Of a stretch of 64,000 nt of DNA, positions 1 through 11,800 are shown piece after piece. Location: contig JAGUCH010000007.1 in assembly GCA_019096065.1 (NCBI GenBank), positions 1,696,501-1,760,500 on the forward strand, in the 5' to 3' direction. The position numbers were made by a program, and so were the translations under genes. The stretch's first letter is position 1; every line of letters begins with the position of its first letter. The notes under the pieces are model-generated. The model did no database searches. It worked only from the letters and a program-made list of their open reading frames with translations, and was not told the DNA's origin. This DNA is from Paracyclopina nana. Its lineage: Eukaryota; Arthropoda; Copepoda; Cyclopoida; Cyclopettidae.

Positions 1-689
1 AGAGCAAAAAGCATAAAGGCATCAGTGCCTTTATTGTGCCTCGCAATTCGCCCGGCTTGTCTTTGGGCAAGAAAGAGGATAAGTTGGGGATCAGGGCCTC
101 GTCTACTTCCAACGTCATCTTTGAAGACTGTGTTATTCCCAAGAGCAATCTGCTTGGCCAACCAGGCATGGGATTCAAAATAGCAATGCAAACTCTGGAC
201 GGTGGACGCATTGGGATCGCTGCCCAGGCCATGGGCATCGCTCAGAATGCCTTCGACACCGCCGTCAACTATTCGCTCAAGCGAGAGTCCTTTGGCGCTC
301 CGATTGCCAAACTGCAAATGATCCAATCTAAAATTGCAGACATGGCACTCAAGATCGAGTGCTCTCGACTCATGATGTACAAAGCTGCAGCTCTCAAGGA
401 CGCTGGCAAGCCTTACACCAAAGAGGCTGCCATGGCCAAATTGGTTGCTTCCGAAACTGCTACGTATGTTGCTCATCAAAGCATTCAAGTTCTGGGAGGA
501 ATGGGCTATGTCAGTGATATGCCAGTCGAGAGGAATTACAGGGATGCAAGGATCACTGAAATCTACGAAGGTATGCAACTTTTATGCTCTTTTGTGCTTT
601 AGCCAAAAATTTTATATTTGCTTTTAGGAACAAGTGAGATTCAACGTTTGGTCATAGCTGGCAACATTTTAAAAGAGTATGGACAGTAG
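1..689 (+). CDS. ACADS: Short-chain acyl-CoA dehydrogenase, 3' part
   Basis: Mitochondrial flavoenzyme that makes the first double bond in short-chain (C4-C6) acyl-CoA during beta-oxidation. Only the C-terminal half is inside the window; the gene enters from the left edge in frame (codons from base 3). Exons are 3-570 and 628-689, joined across a 57-bp GT-AG intron. The translated part has the family's order of blocks: [47 protein letters not shown], then [20 protein letters not shown]. The Glu in YEGTS is the catalytic base position of ACADS-type enzymes. Residue-level similarity to vertebrate ACADS is strong throughout, so the short-chain subtype is likely. The next gene is also an acyl-CoA enzyme, but it has its own leader peptide, so there is no fusion. 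Confidence 0.93.
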
Positions 690-1000
690 TAATTTTACAT
701 GCCATTTTTTGTTGAGAGAGACAGAAATACACCTCGCCGCAGCCTTTTTAATTGTGATAAGTTCTTGTGGCTTTTGCTATTACGACACAACTCCAAAAAA
801 GCAGATAAAAAGCGTGTCCTAAAAGCTTCAGTTGAAAAATGTGATCTGGTAGCCATTCTCGTTTGGCTGTTAGAGATAGGTCAAAATACTAAGCTACTTT
901 GCCACATACACACACACACACGCAAAATAGAAGTTATATCAGTCTTGTTCTGTTCTTAGGCAACAGACACACAAGATTCAAAACACTGTCAAAACTCACT
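690..1000. other. Intergenic, ACADS to ACSF3
   Basis: About 310 bp holding the ACADS 3' UTR and the ACSF3 promoter/5' UTR. It contains a short CA repeat near 905-921. No conserved ORF seen. Confidence 0.6.
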
Positions 1001-3093
1001 ATGCTTTTTGGTGTTGCAAGAAATTTTTCATCACGAGTGCCATTGTCTCGTTTCTACCATGCTGGTAAGCCTCCCTATGCCCAGCCTCATTGTCACGAGA
1101 GCTGCCAGAAAGTGGCAATCCGTGACAACCTTGGAGAAGTCACTTATGCTGACATTGCCAAGGGTAGCAGCAAACTTGGACAAGTCCTTGGTGAGGCATT
1201 TTCAAGCCAAAGTCACAATGTTGCTTTCCTCACTGAAAACAATCACCACTACATCATGGCCCTTTATGGCATTTGGAAGAGTGGCAATGCTGGAGTGCCA
1301 TTATGCAAATCCCATCCCCTGGACACTCTGAAGTACTACACAAGAGATTCCAAAGCCTCAGCTTTGATAACCACTGAAGAATATGCTGACAAAGTAAGAT
1401 TGCACTCATTTTGACAAAGGAAAGCAACGAAATATTTATTTCAGTTGAGGTCCCTCAGTGGTGAAATCGAGCATTTCTTCATCCTAGAAGAGCTCCTCAA
1501 GGAAGGAATGGCTTTGAAAGAAGACAATACTTCAGTGACCAAAGGCAAGGACAATGCTCTTCTGATTTACACGAGTGGGACCACCGGATCTCCCAAGGGA
1601 GTTGTGCTCACAATGGACAATGTTGTGTCACAAATCGAGTGCATGATCCAACCTTGGCAGTGGAGCGGAGAAGACAGCATTTTACACGTGCTCCCTTTGC
1701 ATCACACACATGGCATTGTTAATTGCCTACTTTGCCCACTTCAAGTTGGAGCCACAGTGAATATGCTGCAGCAATTCACTCCTCAAACTGTTCTTGATCA
1801 ACTCTTGGATGGTGCCAATGACATCAATGTGTTCATGGCTGTTCCCACAATTTATGCCAAGCTTTTGGAGCATATCAGGAAAAGCAGCAGCAATCTTGAT
1901 GACATCAAGGATAAGCTTTCGCAGAAAATAAGGCTTATGGTGAGTGGATCTGCAGCCTTGCCCCAGCCGGTGTTTGAAGATTGGCAAAGGCAAACTGGCC
2001 ACACTTTGCTTGAACGTTATGGCATGACAGAAATTGGCATGGCCTTGACCAATCCATATGAGGCTGCCAAAAGAAAGCCTGGCTTCGTGGGATGGCCGTT
2101 TCCTCGTGTGGAAGCTCGAATAGTTGATCCGGAGAGCAAACAAGTACTTGTTCAAGGTGATTACGAGTCTGTGGAGATTCTGAAGCAAAACACTGATTCC
2201 ATTAGTGGAGATTTGCAGATCAAGGGCCCCAATGTGTTCAAAGAGTATTTCGCCAGACCTGCAGCCACGGCCAAAGAGTTCACCACCGATGGGTGGTTCA
2301 AGACTGGTGATACAGCCGAATTTGCCGAAAACAGCTTCAAAATCCTTGGACGAAGTTGTGTGGACATTATCAAGTAAGATTTTTTCTAATAATTTGAGCG
2401 TAGCAAGGTGAACAGCTAAGGGTGGCCCAACTGAGCGTTGTAGTAAAATATACCAAAAAAGAAAAAGGTGGCATTTTTCGGAGGTAACAATGCTTGAAAG
2501 AAATAACATTTTTCTTCCCAGATGCCCCACAGTGCACCTGAAAACACTGATTTTCAACACTATTGTACTACAATGCTACGCTCGAATTTTTCGAGTCTGT
2601 AAAGCGTCGCTCCTCTCCTAGGACATCTAAGTAGTAAAAGTTTTCTGAAATGAATGGTTCTCATTTTCATCCTTGGAATTGTAGAGGGGATAAAAAATTC
2701 ACAGCGAATTTCTTGAAAATATTATGAATTTCAGGAGCGGAGGGTACAAAATAAGTGCGTTGCACGTGGAACGCCTCCTACTTGAGCATCCCTCCATTGG
2801 AGATGTGGCTGTACTTGGCATTGAAGATCCTGTTTATGGCCAAAAAGTGGCTGCTGTGATTGCCTTGTCACCTGGCTCAAAAGCTGTGGCATTAGAAGAG
2901 GTAATTTAATTTTAATCACTATCCTCAATTAAGTATTGCAACCTTATGATTTCAGCTTCGCTCGTGGGCTGTGAAAATAATGCCGAAATACCTGATTCCC
3001 ACCAAAATCAAAATATTGCCAGAATTGCCCAAAAATCATATGGGGAAGGTGAATAAGAAGGAATTGCTCAAGATGGCTTTCCCCAAGGAATAG
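1001..3093 (+). CDS. ACSF3: Malonyl-CoA synthetase, mitochondrial (acyl-CoA synthetase family member 3)
   Basis: ATP-dependent acyl-CoA synthetase of the ANL superfamily. ACSF3 members activate malonate to malonyl-CoA in the mitochondrial matrix. Exons are 1001-1393, 1445-2373, 2735-2900 and 2956-3093, giving 541 residues, the usual family length. The start is set by an Arg/Ser-rich, acid-free leader (MLFGVARNFSSRVPLSRFYH) that looks like a mitochondrial targeting peptide. The AMP-binding motif YTSGTTGSPKGV is in exon 2. ERYGMTEIGMA and GWFKTGDTAEF (adenylate and hinge region) follow, and the C-terminal lysine motif is LPKNHMGKVNKKEL. Intron 2 (361 bp) is longer than the others. Assignment to ACSF3 rather than another medium-chain synthetase is from overall resemblance. 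Confidence 0.9.
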
Positions 3094-3809
3094 AAGAACC
3101 AACCGCATTTTCCTCATAGAATCAGGAGATGGTAATTAGATCTAATTGCTCCCAATTAGTGGCATCAAGATTCAGTCAGTGGCTTGCTGTAATCATGCTC
3201 CAATTACTCTTATTGAGCTAAATACAGGTAATGAAATTCCTGTTGGGCTCACGTGCATGCACAAAGCGTACGTGCCACGTGCTTTTATCGTAAGAAGCTT
3301 TTGCGTTCATGATTCTTCCTCAATCATTACATTTTAAACCGGTTGACCTTGGCACCAAAGGTCCAAATCGACACAAACACACTCAATTAAATATGGAGAC
3401 CATTTTTCAGTCTAGCCCAAAAAATTATCCTTTCTTCCAATATCCTACATTTCCGCATACGTTATTAAGTAATTTACTTTGAATGCTTTGATTTTTAACA
3501 AAAAGGGGAAAGTGGCAAATTTCTCATTTTCCTATCTACAGCTACGTATAAATAATTAGCTATTCTTTAAAAAAATTAATTTAGTTTTGCATCATTATGT
3601 GGAGTTCAACCAGGTAAATTGTTGCTCCTCGTGGGCGAGTTGAATGCCCTACTTTGCCAGGGGGTAAACTATTTTCGTTTCCGTAACCTTGACTGACGCA
3701 ACCAGTTTTTGGTACGCATATACACACGCGAGTCCTCGCGTGGATTGGCCGCAACTTTTTGCTGACCAGCTCTGGCTTCCGTCGATGATCGCGTTCAGTC
3801 CTCAACCAA
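3094..3809. other. Intergenic, ACSF3 to oxidase copy 1
   Basis: AT-rich spacer of about 0.7 kb. No coding signal found. It must contain the ACSF3 3' UTR and the promoter of the first oxidase gene. An ATG at 3810, out of frame and 10 bases upstream of the oxidase start, opens a short overlapping uORF. Confidence 0.5.
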
Positions 3810-3819
3810 ATGGCGGAAA

Positions 3820-6800
3820 ATGATCTTACTGTGCTACACTCTCCTCTTGCTGCTCAATTTGGCAAACGCGTCGAAACCCGTCGATGTGTACAAATTCGCA
3901 GATGAGCTGCGACATTCCATCAAAGGATATGTGTTTATTCGCGGCTCTCCGGATTATGAGACTGCGAGGCCGGTGCACAATGGGGCGTGTAGGCACATTT
4001 TCCCCTTGGTCATCGTGAAGCCGAAAGATACGCGCGATGTAGCGGCCACTGTGCGAGCGGCTGTCTATCATGGGCTGGAATTGAGTGTTCGGGGTGGAGG
4101 TCACAGTTTCCAGTGTCTGGCTACCAAGGTAAGCTTGGAAAAGCTTAAGGTCACATTTTATGCCTATCTTGTGCAACGTTGCCTCAATTGAGCATGTGGC
4201 CGCTTTTTGACCAAAGTGCGCGCGCGCGCGTGACCTAGCTTAGTGCATAGCTCTTTTTATGCGGCGTTCATGTACGTGCATCTGTAGTGGCATAGTTTGC
4301 TTTTTTCATGAGCTTGAAAAATCTTAAATAAGCGCGCCAAAATTGCAGAATTATCCACTGTGTGAAATGGCATGAATTTATGAAAACTTTTATGCCACTT
4401 TCTGCTTTCATGTGTTCTCAGTAGTGGAAAATGAGGCGAAAACTTAAATAATCATCAGCTTGTTATGATTGAAAAAAGCTTCTGTGAGAAATGAAAAAAT
4501 TCCCGCATGATCAGTGTACGAAATAATTTTGGCAAAAAAAAGTTTGTACGAGTTTTATTAGGCCGCAGATGGTCGCCACGTGGCGAGGATTTTTGCATAA
4601 TTACAAAGGGTAGGTACAATGCCCTCAAAAAGTATTAATACATAGATGACCGCCACTTTTTTTATTGCCGAAGTGGATTTTTGCTACGCACTATCACGAA
4701 GATATTTTGGGAAACGGCAATAAGGTCGAATTGTACTGTAGGGTTTTAAGGTCAAAGGTTTTTATCCTAGATGCTTTTAAAAGTCGAAATATTTGTTTAA
4801 CAATAAGATCGAAAGATTTCGGACCTATGGGTAATAAGGCCGAAGTGAGAGATTTTGTGCATAAAACAATGCCTTGATAACTGTACTTTTTCTTTGCATA
4901 TGACCAATAAACCTTAGTTTTGAATAGTAATGAGCCTAAAATTCCACTTTAAAGCAAAGTCTCAGATCAAAATCTTTAAAATCTTTGCGTTTCGACTTTA
5001 AAATCCAATGGCAGGTTCATTAGACAATTCACTGTTCGATCTTGAAAACCAGGGATAATTTCAGTTCGATCTTTTAAAAATCCAGGTACGTGATTCGACT
5101 CTAAAGTCTTCAAACATTTCGGACTTAAAATCAATTCGATCTTATTACCGGCACCCGGGATTTTGTGCAAAGCGAAAATCCGAGTATTCTAGTCTAGCCA
5201 ACAAAATTTGCAAAGTGAATATTGCCAAATCATGACCGCTCAGCTGATTGCAAAGGCTTGAAAATCCTCGAACGTTAATCTTGCATACATGAACACCGCA
5301 TAAATGTGCTGCGATTTTGCGTTGAAATTTTTTTGCGTTTGATGTGCTGATTAAATCTAATTTCCTGCATGCTTTTCAAAGACAAAATAAAATGCACACT
5401 CAGTATGCGAATATTCTCAATTACTAGTATATTATAGCTCAGTGTGAACCTGCGGTTACAAGCTAGACCCCGCAAAAAATGGCCATACTATGAAGTGGAG
5501 TTGCGAAATGATCTTTTTATGTGCCATTCCATTTCAGCAAGACTCTGTTCACATTGACTTGAGGCTGTTGAACAAGATTGATTTCCACCCTCCTCATGTC
5601 GTTCGAATGGGAGCTGGAAACACTTGGAAAAATGTGCTCAGCGTGGTTGACCCCAACAAGTACACCATCATCCATGGAAACGTAATTGAATTTAGATGCA
5701 GGAAAAATACTCGATTTTAATCCATCGAACGTTTCCAGGCTAAAAACGTGGGCGTTGGTGGCTACCTGCTCGGAGTTGGAGTTAATCCCATTGGCACCTC
5801 ACAGAGACACGGATATGGAGCTGATCATGTGATTGAGTACAAAATGGTATTAGCTGATGGAAGCATTGCCCTCGTCGGCCAACACAATACCACCATCATT
5901 GAGCGAAACGGCAAGCAGTAATGAAGTCCAGATGTATGATTTTCTAACGTTCAAATATTAATTTCGATGTTTTTTGAAGCGTGTATGAAGTTTATGAGCA
6001 CACTGACGATTCCGACTTGAAGTATGCCATGCGTGCAGCCGGGCCCAGCTATGGCATTGTGACCGAGTTTTTGTACAAAGTTCATCCGCACCCTGAAACT
6101 TTGTCCAGTGTCATCATGACTTTCATCAAGGATGGCAAGGACCTGCAGAAGCTGATCCGAGCTGGCCAAGATGGCCGATATGGCATCAGCGTTTTGCAGC
6201 CCATGATCTTCCGGAAGCCAAAAACATCGCTTTGGGTAAGAGGTTTTATGTATTATTCTAACTATATAATATTGTGCTACATAGCAGTGATTGCATCTTC
6301 CTCGTTGACAGCAATCTTGTGATCATCCACAGTTGTTTTTATGGTAAAGTCTTCAACATTTTTGGCTTCTTCCATCGTTTCTGGCAAATTTGATTGATAG
6401 GTCTCTGGCAATTTTAGATTGAGAAATGCTGAAAAAAACCATATAAGGAGCTAGCCATTTTAACAGTATCATTGGGGAGTGAAACTTTACAAGTATACCT
6501 GAAATGAGTGTGGGAAATCCGAGCACAATTAGAGGCAAAGGCTGCCAAATTTTGGCCAAGGGAGCCAGAAAGGGTGCGAGCAAGCAGCCAATCCTGGAGA
6601 TTGTCGAGCAGACTCCAACTGCCTGAGTCCTCAAGTTGGTGGGGAAGCATTCAGACGTGACCAAGTAGCACATGGCAAAGGCCAAGGCTGCTCCAGCCTT
6701 GCCAAAGAGATAAAAGGTCAAAATGACACTGGTGTTGTTCTTGGGCACAAACGCCAAAATGAGGCATGACAGGGCTAAAATCAAGTGGCCAATGACCATC

Positions 6801-9481
6801 AGGGGTCTCCTCCCAACCCAGTTCAGTGTGAAGAGCATGAAGAAAGGCACTGGCAGCTCAATGACTCCGTTCAGGGCAAAATTGAAGATGATATTCCCAC
6901 TCAATTGAGTGGAGTTCAAGGTTAGAGCATAATAGCTGATGCAAGCTGTGCTCCAAGCAAAAGCCAGCACCAAAGAAGTGCTCGCTTGGCCTGACCTGAA
7001 CAGATCCAGGATGCTCAAGTTGTGCTCAACGGGGGAAGTCTGGCTCTCAATGCTCATCATGATGGCTCTAATTTCATCCTTCTCCAGCATTGTCAGCTCT
7101 TCTTGCCTGTTCACCTTGGCAATTTTGAATACGATCTGCAAAAAAGTAATTATATGCCTTTAAAAGTGGTTAAAAGTGCTTTCATTTCGTACTTCAACGG
7201 ATTCTTCGTAGCGCTGATTTTGCACCAGCCACCTTGGACTTTCAGGCATGAGAAACCAGACTGGGATGAGTGTGCAGCAAGCCACACCAGTGCCAATATG
7301 CATGATGGTCCAATTCTTGCTGAAGTAGATGATGATGACAAAAACGAAGTAGTAGACGGGGACATTTTGGCAAAACGACACCACCATTCGGCCCTTGGGA
7401 GTGAACGTCTCCAGCATGTAAACAGTGTTGTTCACCCACACAATGGGCATGCACACACACGTGATCCATCTCAGGAAAGCATAGGCTGAAAACATTGCAA
7501 AAGGTTTTTTAGAATGGCGCCAGCGTAGGTGGGGAAGGTGTAACCAAGCTTGGATATTTTTAATATGTTTACATTTTGGCACTTTGAATGAGCGAATGGC
7601 TAGAATATAATTAGAGCGCATGGTCGCTCACGCAAATTCCGCCAACAACAAATCTTAGCGCCCTCTAGCGGAAAAGTTCCGCACGAGTTTTGAGCTGGCC
7701 TACAGCGCCATCTAGTGCTTTCAAGTACACTACCTCCATAACTAGGGCTGAAGCCAGAGGCTATGGTGACCGGAATGATCAGCAAGCCGGCCAAGTACAT
7801 GCTCGTTTTCCGCCCATATTTGTCGCCGAGTCGACCGCCCACAACGCCACCTATGAGCAGCCCGATCATCAAGACACTATTAAGTAACTGAGCCTTGAAC
7901 TCATTCTCGCAAACCAGACCGAACTTGGTCGCCAGGGTTTCTTCAAAGTAGACATTGTCAAAAATGAAATCCGTGCACTCTTCAACGGTGCCATTGTCAA
8001 AGGACTCTCTGGAGCAATCACTGTTGATGGCCTTGAATTTGGTGCAGGAGTCGTAGCTTCTTCGTTCAGCCAGGAAAACGCTCGATGTCTCCTCCTTTGG
8101 GACTGCAAAAGAAAGCCAATCCGTGAGAACGGTGTCATTGGTGGTGTCACAATTCTCCACATGGCAACGGTGGTCTGGAGCATAGGTGGTGAACACAGTG
8201 ATGAAGAGTGGGTAGAAGCTGGCGTAGTAAATGAGCAAGACAAACACTGAATTCTGGAACTGCCATCTGCCCATGCCCCCGCAGTGCTTCAGTAGCACGT
8301 GATCCATGGTCAAATGGGGGCTAAAATCAACCTCTATCGAGTCAGCCATTTTCTATGAAAAAACACTATATTTTAACTAAGACGATGAACACCACATTAA
8401 TTGTTGAGTTACCTGTCTTCGGGACACTTGAGTCAATACGAGTGAATAATCAAGGTGCCTCAATTGATTTTCAGTACTGAAAATTTTCCAAGCTGAAAAT
8501 GCTATTTTTTAAATTATATGCTACGTGAACTCCCATACACATATCAGTGATGAATTGCCCACGTAGAATTGTGACTTCACATCAAGTCACATCATTCCGT
8601 ATCATTTAAAAAAAGGATATGTCTTGATTTTCCAGATTGCTTGGATGATGATCAAAGTACCACAAATCATCAGGTGGAACTCTGGCAAACCCGTGGAGCC
8701 GGTGTTTGTCAGTGTGGTCGATTTGCGAGCCAACAACAGAAAAACTCCTGCAGGTCCAGCATTGGCATTCATGAAGAGTTACGGCCTTGATGTGGCCCTC
8801 GACAATGTTGGCCTCATGGAACGCGTTGGCCTTGACAAGGTGGACTTTGTTGCCGATGACCAAGAAGCTGTCTACCTCACCACTGAAGAGCTCAAGGCTG
8901 AAGGCTACCACGGCATGGCCTCTGCCAATGCGAATGGCCTCAATAGCTTCAAAGCTGTTGAGCAACTCTTTTTGCATCACCCAACATTTGGCATTTACAA
9001 CCGCAAAACACCTGTCACTGATCAGAATCAAGCATGTGATTTTTGCTTATGGGTCCTATACATTCAGAAGCCAGGAGTGCATGACAACCTCATGCTGGAG
9101 ACACCCATAGGTCACATGTCCGTCGAGTTGGATTGCACTTATGATGCATCGAATCACTACAAGGCCAAAAACTGCCCAGCCATTGTGAACAAGATCCAGA
9201 AGAGTTTGTATGCCAATGCCAAAAAGTATGGTGATAAGCCGAGACAATATGTGAACACACCTGGATGTGATGACACTTTTTTCGGATTCCAAGAAAGGTA
9301 TAGCAATTAATACACACTTTCATAACTACCAATTTGATTCAACTTCAAATTCAAAATTTGCAGGTTCTGGGGTAACTCTTACCCCAAATTGCTTAGGATC
9401 AAGCAATACTGGGACCCTTACAATGTTTTCAATTACTGCCATAGCGTAGGAAGTGTTGAGGAGCAATGCTGCGTTGTTTAG
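3820..9481 (+). CDS. Secreted berberine-bridge-enzyme-like FAD-linked oxidase, copy 1
   Basis: Exons 3820-4128, 5538-5681, 5739-5917, 5980-6235, 8636-9297 and 9364-9481 give 555 residues. A hydrophobic signal peptide (MILLCYTLLLLLNLANA) suggests secretion. The PCMH-type FAD domain includes RPVHNGAC and SVRGGGHSFQC, whose His is the usual 8-alpha-histidyl FAD attachment residue. VGVGGYLLGVGVN (pyrophosphate-binding region) follows, and the C-terminal BBE segment ends with WDPYNVFNYCHSVG. The family oxidises alcohols, sugars or alkaloid-like substrates with O2; the substrate here is unknown. The Cys that forms a second FAD bond in many plant members is absent (IHGN-AKNVGVGG). Intron 4 (6236-8635) contains a complete SLC22 gene on the other strand. 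Copy 3 lacks introns 4 and 5. Confidence 0.88.
4655..5180. repeat. Inverted arrays of a degenerate TTTTAARRTCGAA-like motif in an intron
   Basis: The left part (about 4655-4870) repeats motifs such as AATAAGGTCGAATTG, AAAAGTCGAA and AATAAGATCGAA on the plus strand. The right part (about 4960-5175) carries the same family on the minus strand (for example CGGTAATAAGATCGAATTG). Together they form a large, imperfect inverted repeat inside intron 1 of oxidase copy 1. Ends and target duplication were not resolved. Confidence 0.45.
6277..8349 (-). CDS. Organic cation/anion transporter-like (SLC22 family), nested in an oxidase intron
   Basis: A plasma-membrane major-facilitator transporter of the SLC22 type. 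Exons, read on the minus strand, are 8349-7734, 7485-7193, 7135-6499 and 6428-6277, about 565 residues as is usual. Family marks seen: an N-terminal helix, then a large extracellular loop with several Cys and N-glycosylation sequons; GGRLGDKYGRKTSMY after TM2; MPESPRWL in the central loop; VGRRPLMVIGH; and a C-terminal LPETYQSNLPETMEEA. The whole gene sits inside intron 4 of oxidase copy 1, on the opposite strand, so both transcripts can be made independently. The transported substrate cannot be predicted. Two CTCF-like motifs lie in its first intron. Confidence 0.9.
7658..7718 (-). promoter_or_regulatory. Pair of CTCF-like motifs in the SLC22 intron
   Basis: GCGCCCTCTAGCGG at 7658-7671 and GCGCCATCTAGTGC at 7705-7718 match the reverse complement of the CTCF core CCACNAGRKGGCGC. 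They lie in the same orientation 47 bp apart, in an intron of the nested transporter. Occupancy is unknown. Confidence 0.45.
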
Positions 9482-10372
9482 CGCAACCGTACGTTATTTA
9501 TCGCTCAAACCTCTTCATATAATTATTATCAGCCTTATCGGTTGCAGTGCAATCACCCTGTGGTTTTGCCCTCCCCATAAACCTGCCATTAACTTGTTAT
9601 TCCATTTTTCAAAAAATAAAAAAAATAAAACTGTTACATCTTTAAAAAAAATCACATTATTTATGATAAGAAAACTTTTTTGCCATTTTGTTTCTTACAA
9701 TCAAATTTAGCTAACTTCTTTTCTGCTTCAGAATATGCTTATGAAGCAAAAAATTGTCCTTGGACAACCCTTTGAGATTCCTTATGGTTAATAAGGAGTG
9801 AGGTGAATTATTGCGCACGAGGACGTCTATTTGGGCCCAAAAGGAGTGGCAAATGGAGGAGGAGCACCAGAGACGTTTACCTGTGCGACCACACTAATCT
9901 GGCAGGATAAGTCTCTGGAGCGAACCTGACGCCATTTCCCATCACACTCTAATACTACAAGGGCGATGATCCTGCGAGCTTGCGTACGAGACGCGCTATA
10001 GGCCGATTTCATATACCATCGGAGACGAGCTAAGCTACTATAAGCAAGGTAGAGCTACTCCAGATTTTTGCCAGGAGCCTTATAAATTTCAAGAGGGTCT
10101 GAGGCTGACTTTACCTTTACAAAATAGACAAGCTAGATACCTATATAGCTTTGCTTGAAAAATGGCCGCCCTCGGAATTTTACCACATTTTGATGAATCC
10201 TAGCAAAATAAGAGCCAACACGAATCAGATATTGCTTACATAGCTTAGGTTGCCTTAGCTTGACTTCGATGATATGAAATCGACCTAGCTGCTGCACAAA
10301 CTGCTTTGAAGCAGTTTTCGTGCATTTGCTGCACTTTAGAAGCAGCAGTCGCTCCGTAACTTCCATGTCATC
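9482..10372. other. Intergenic, oxidase copy 1 to copy 2
   Basis: AT-rich 3' flank with AATAAA-type signals near 9615-9630, then a more GC-rich stretch around 9820-10120 of unknown nature. No protein or RNA gene recognised. Confidence 0.45.
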
Positions 10373-10898
10373 ATGTATTGGTATAGAATCAATATACTAT
10401 GTATATTAGTGATCTTGCTCCAAAAGTCCAATGGCGACTCGTACAGGCTCTCCCACGAATTGCGGCGTGCCATCAAAGGGTTGGTTTTCATTCGGGGCTC
10501 TCCGGAGTACGAATTGGCCAGACCTGTGCACAATGGGGCGTGCAAAAGCATATACCCGAAAGTCATCGTGCGACCACTGGTGACCAAAGATGTGGCAGCT
10601 ATTCTGCGAATAGCCCACAAATATGGCCTAGAATTCAGTGTGAGATCTGGAGGTCATAGCTACCAATGCCAGGGCATTAAGGTACAGGTTACATAATATC
10701 TCATCATATATGGAGGTCATTATTGGACACAATTTTTCCCCCATAATCATGCAGCATGATGCAATTCATATTGATTTGAGGCTGATGAAGAAAGTGCATT
10801 TCTACCCTCCGCACTTTCTTAAATTCCAATCTGGATGTGACTGGGGGGATGTCCTCAAGGTGGTGGACCGTGAGCACTACACAATCATCCACGGACAG
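10373..10898 (+). pseudogene. Truncated berberine-bridge-enzyme-like oxidase, copy 2
   Basis: Exons 10373-10681 and 10755-10898 (151 codons) match exons 1 and 2 of the neighbouring oxidases, with the same intron position and phase. A leader-like N-terminus is followed by GLVFIRGSPEYELARPVHNG and SVRSGGHSYQC (FAD-linking His kept), and the fragment ends at DREHYTIIHGQ before a good GT donor. No equivalent of exons 3 onward (VGVGG loop, substrate domain, BBE tail) is found before copy 3 begins at 12116. The remaining reading frame has no stop codons. The gene therefore looks cut off rather than decayed, perhaps by a deletion or by the repeat-rich DNA that follows. A shortened product without the second half could not bind FAD normally. 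Confidence 0.75.
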
Positions 10899-11219
10899 GT
10901 ATGAAGCAATCATACCGTATTTACCATGAATTGAAACATGATTATATATATAAATGAGCTTAGAACGAGTTTTCGAAAATTAATGTTATAGGTCGAAAAT
11001 TGCATCCAAAAAACAACACTTTTCATAGTTTCGTGAACGTAGTAAGAGTAAGCCAACTCGACTTTAAGCATGATATAATTTACGTGAATGCGTAAAAGGG
11101 ACAAAAATTCGTCTGACAATTTTCTGGCAAAAACGTTAAATTTCAGTTCTTCTCACCTACTATTTGTTGTAGCTATTAACAGTATCAATAAATTACCTAC
11201 CCTATTCAATATACATACA

Positions 11220-11800
11220 AACTATATTGGTGGCATCCATTGAATTTATGTTAGGCATTGGAATTTGAATTGCACTGCCCAAAATCGTGCAGTAGAAAAT
11301 TTGTCTGTTTCCGAATTTAGCACGCGCACGGTAAAGTCCCAAATCGTAGTACGTTTGGATGCCTATACCAGGAACTACAAACAGAACGCACGCAAAACTA
11401 CAAATAACGGACGCGCACATGGATCTACAATATTTACATTACATCATTAAAAAGTTTTTTTTTACTATTTAAGGATAGTCTTACTCTTGTGGATTCTTGT
11501 GCACTTGGTATTGTATATTAATGTGCGTTCATTCTGTTGCTCAAGTGCTCTTTGATTTGCTTGTAGTTTAGTGTGCGTATCCGTCATTTGTAGTTCATGT
11601 GCTGTTAGTTTTATGTAGATTCATGTGCGATTGGGGTTGTTTACATTCTGGGCCAAAAATCTTTGTAGTCTGACGTGCGCACTGTTTTGTAGGTTTATGT
11701 GCGATCGGTTGACTGTAGGACAAAGTACGCGCCCCCGTACGTTTGTGTTAGCTTCAGAAGGAAGTACCTGAAAGCTGGAGTATACTGGTATACGTATAGT
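11220..11800. repeat. Foldback-like inverted arrays of a TGTAGTTTATGTGCG-like motif
   Basis: On the right side (about 11510-11720) variants of TGTAGNTTATGTGCG recur every 30-60 bp on the plus strand. On the left side (about 11290-11430) the same family runs on the minus strand (for example AACTACAAATAACGG and GCGCACATGGATCTACA). The block sits where the missing exons of oxidase copy 2 would be expected. Exact ends and target duplication were not found. Confidence 0.5.

Noticed and set aside
1727..2560. 277-codon minus-strand ORF
   Set aside because: Antisense to exon 2 of ACSF3 and runs into its intron; no family features.
3810..3905. Upstream out-of-frame ATG of oxidase copy 1 as the true start
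   Set aside because: Its frame ends after about 31 codons and matches nothing, while the ATG at 3820 gives a signal peptide and the conserved protein.
9820..10120. GC-richer stretch that at first looked like a structural RNA gene
   Set aside because: No tRNA A/B boxes, no 5S rRNA core and no convincing cloverleaf by eye.
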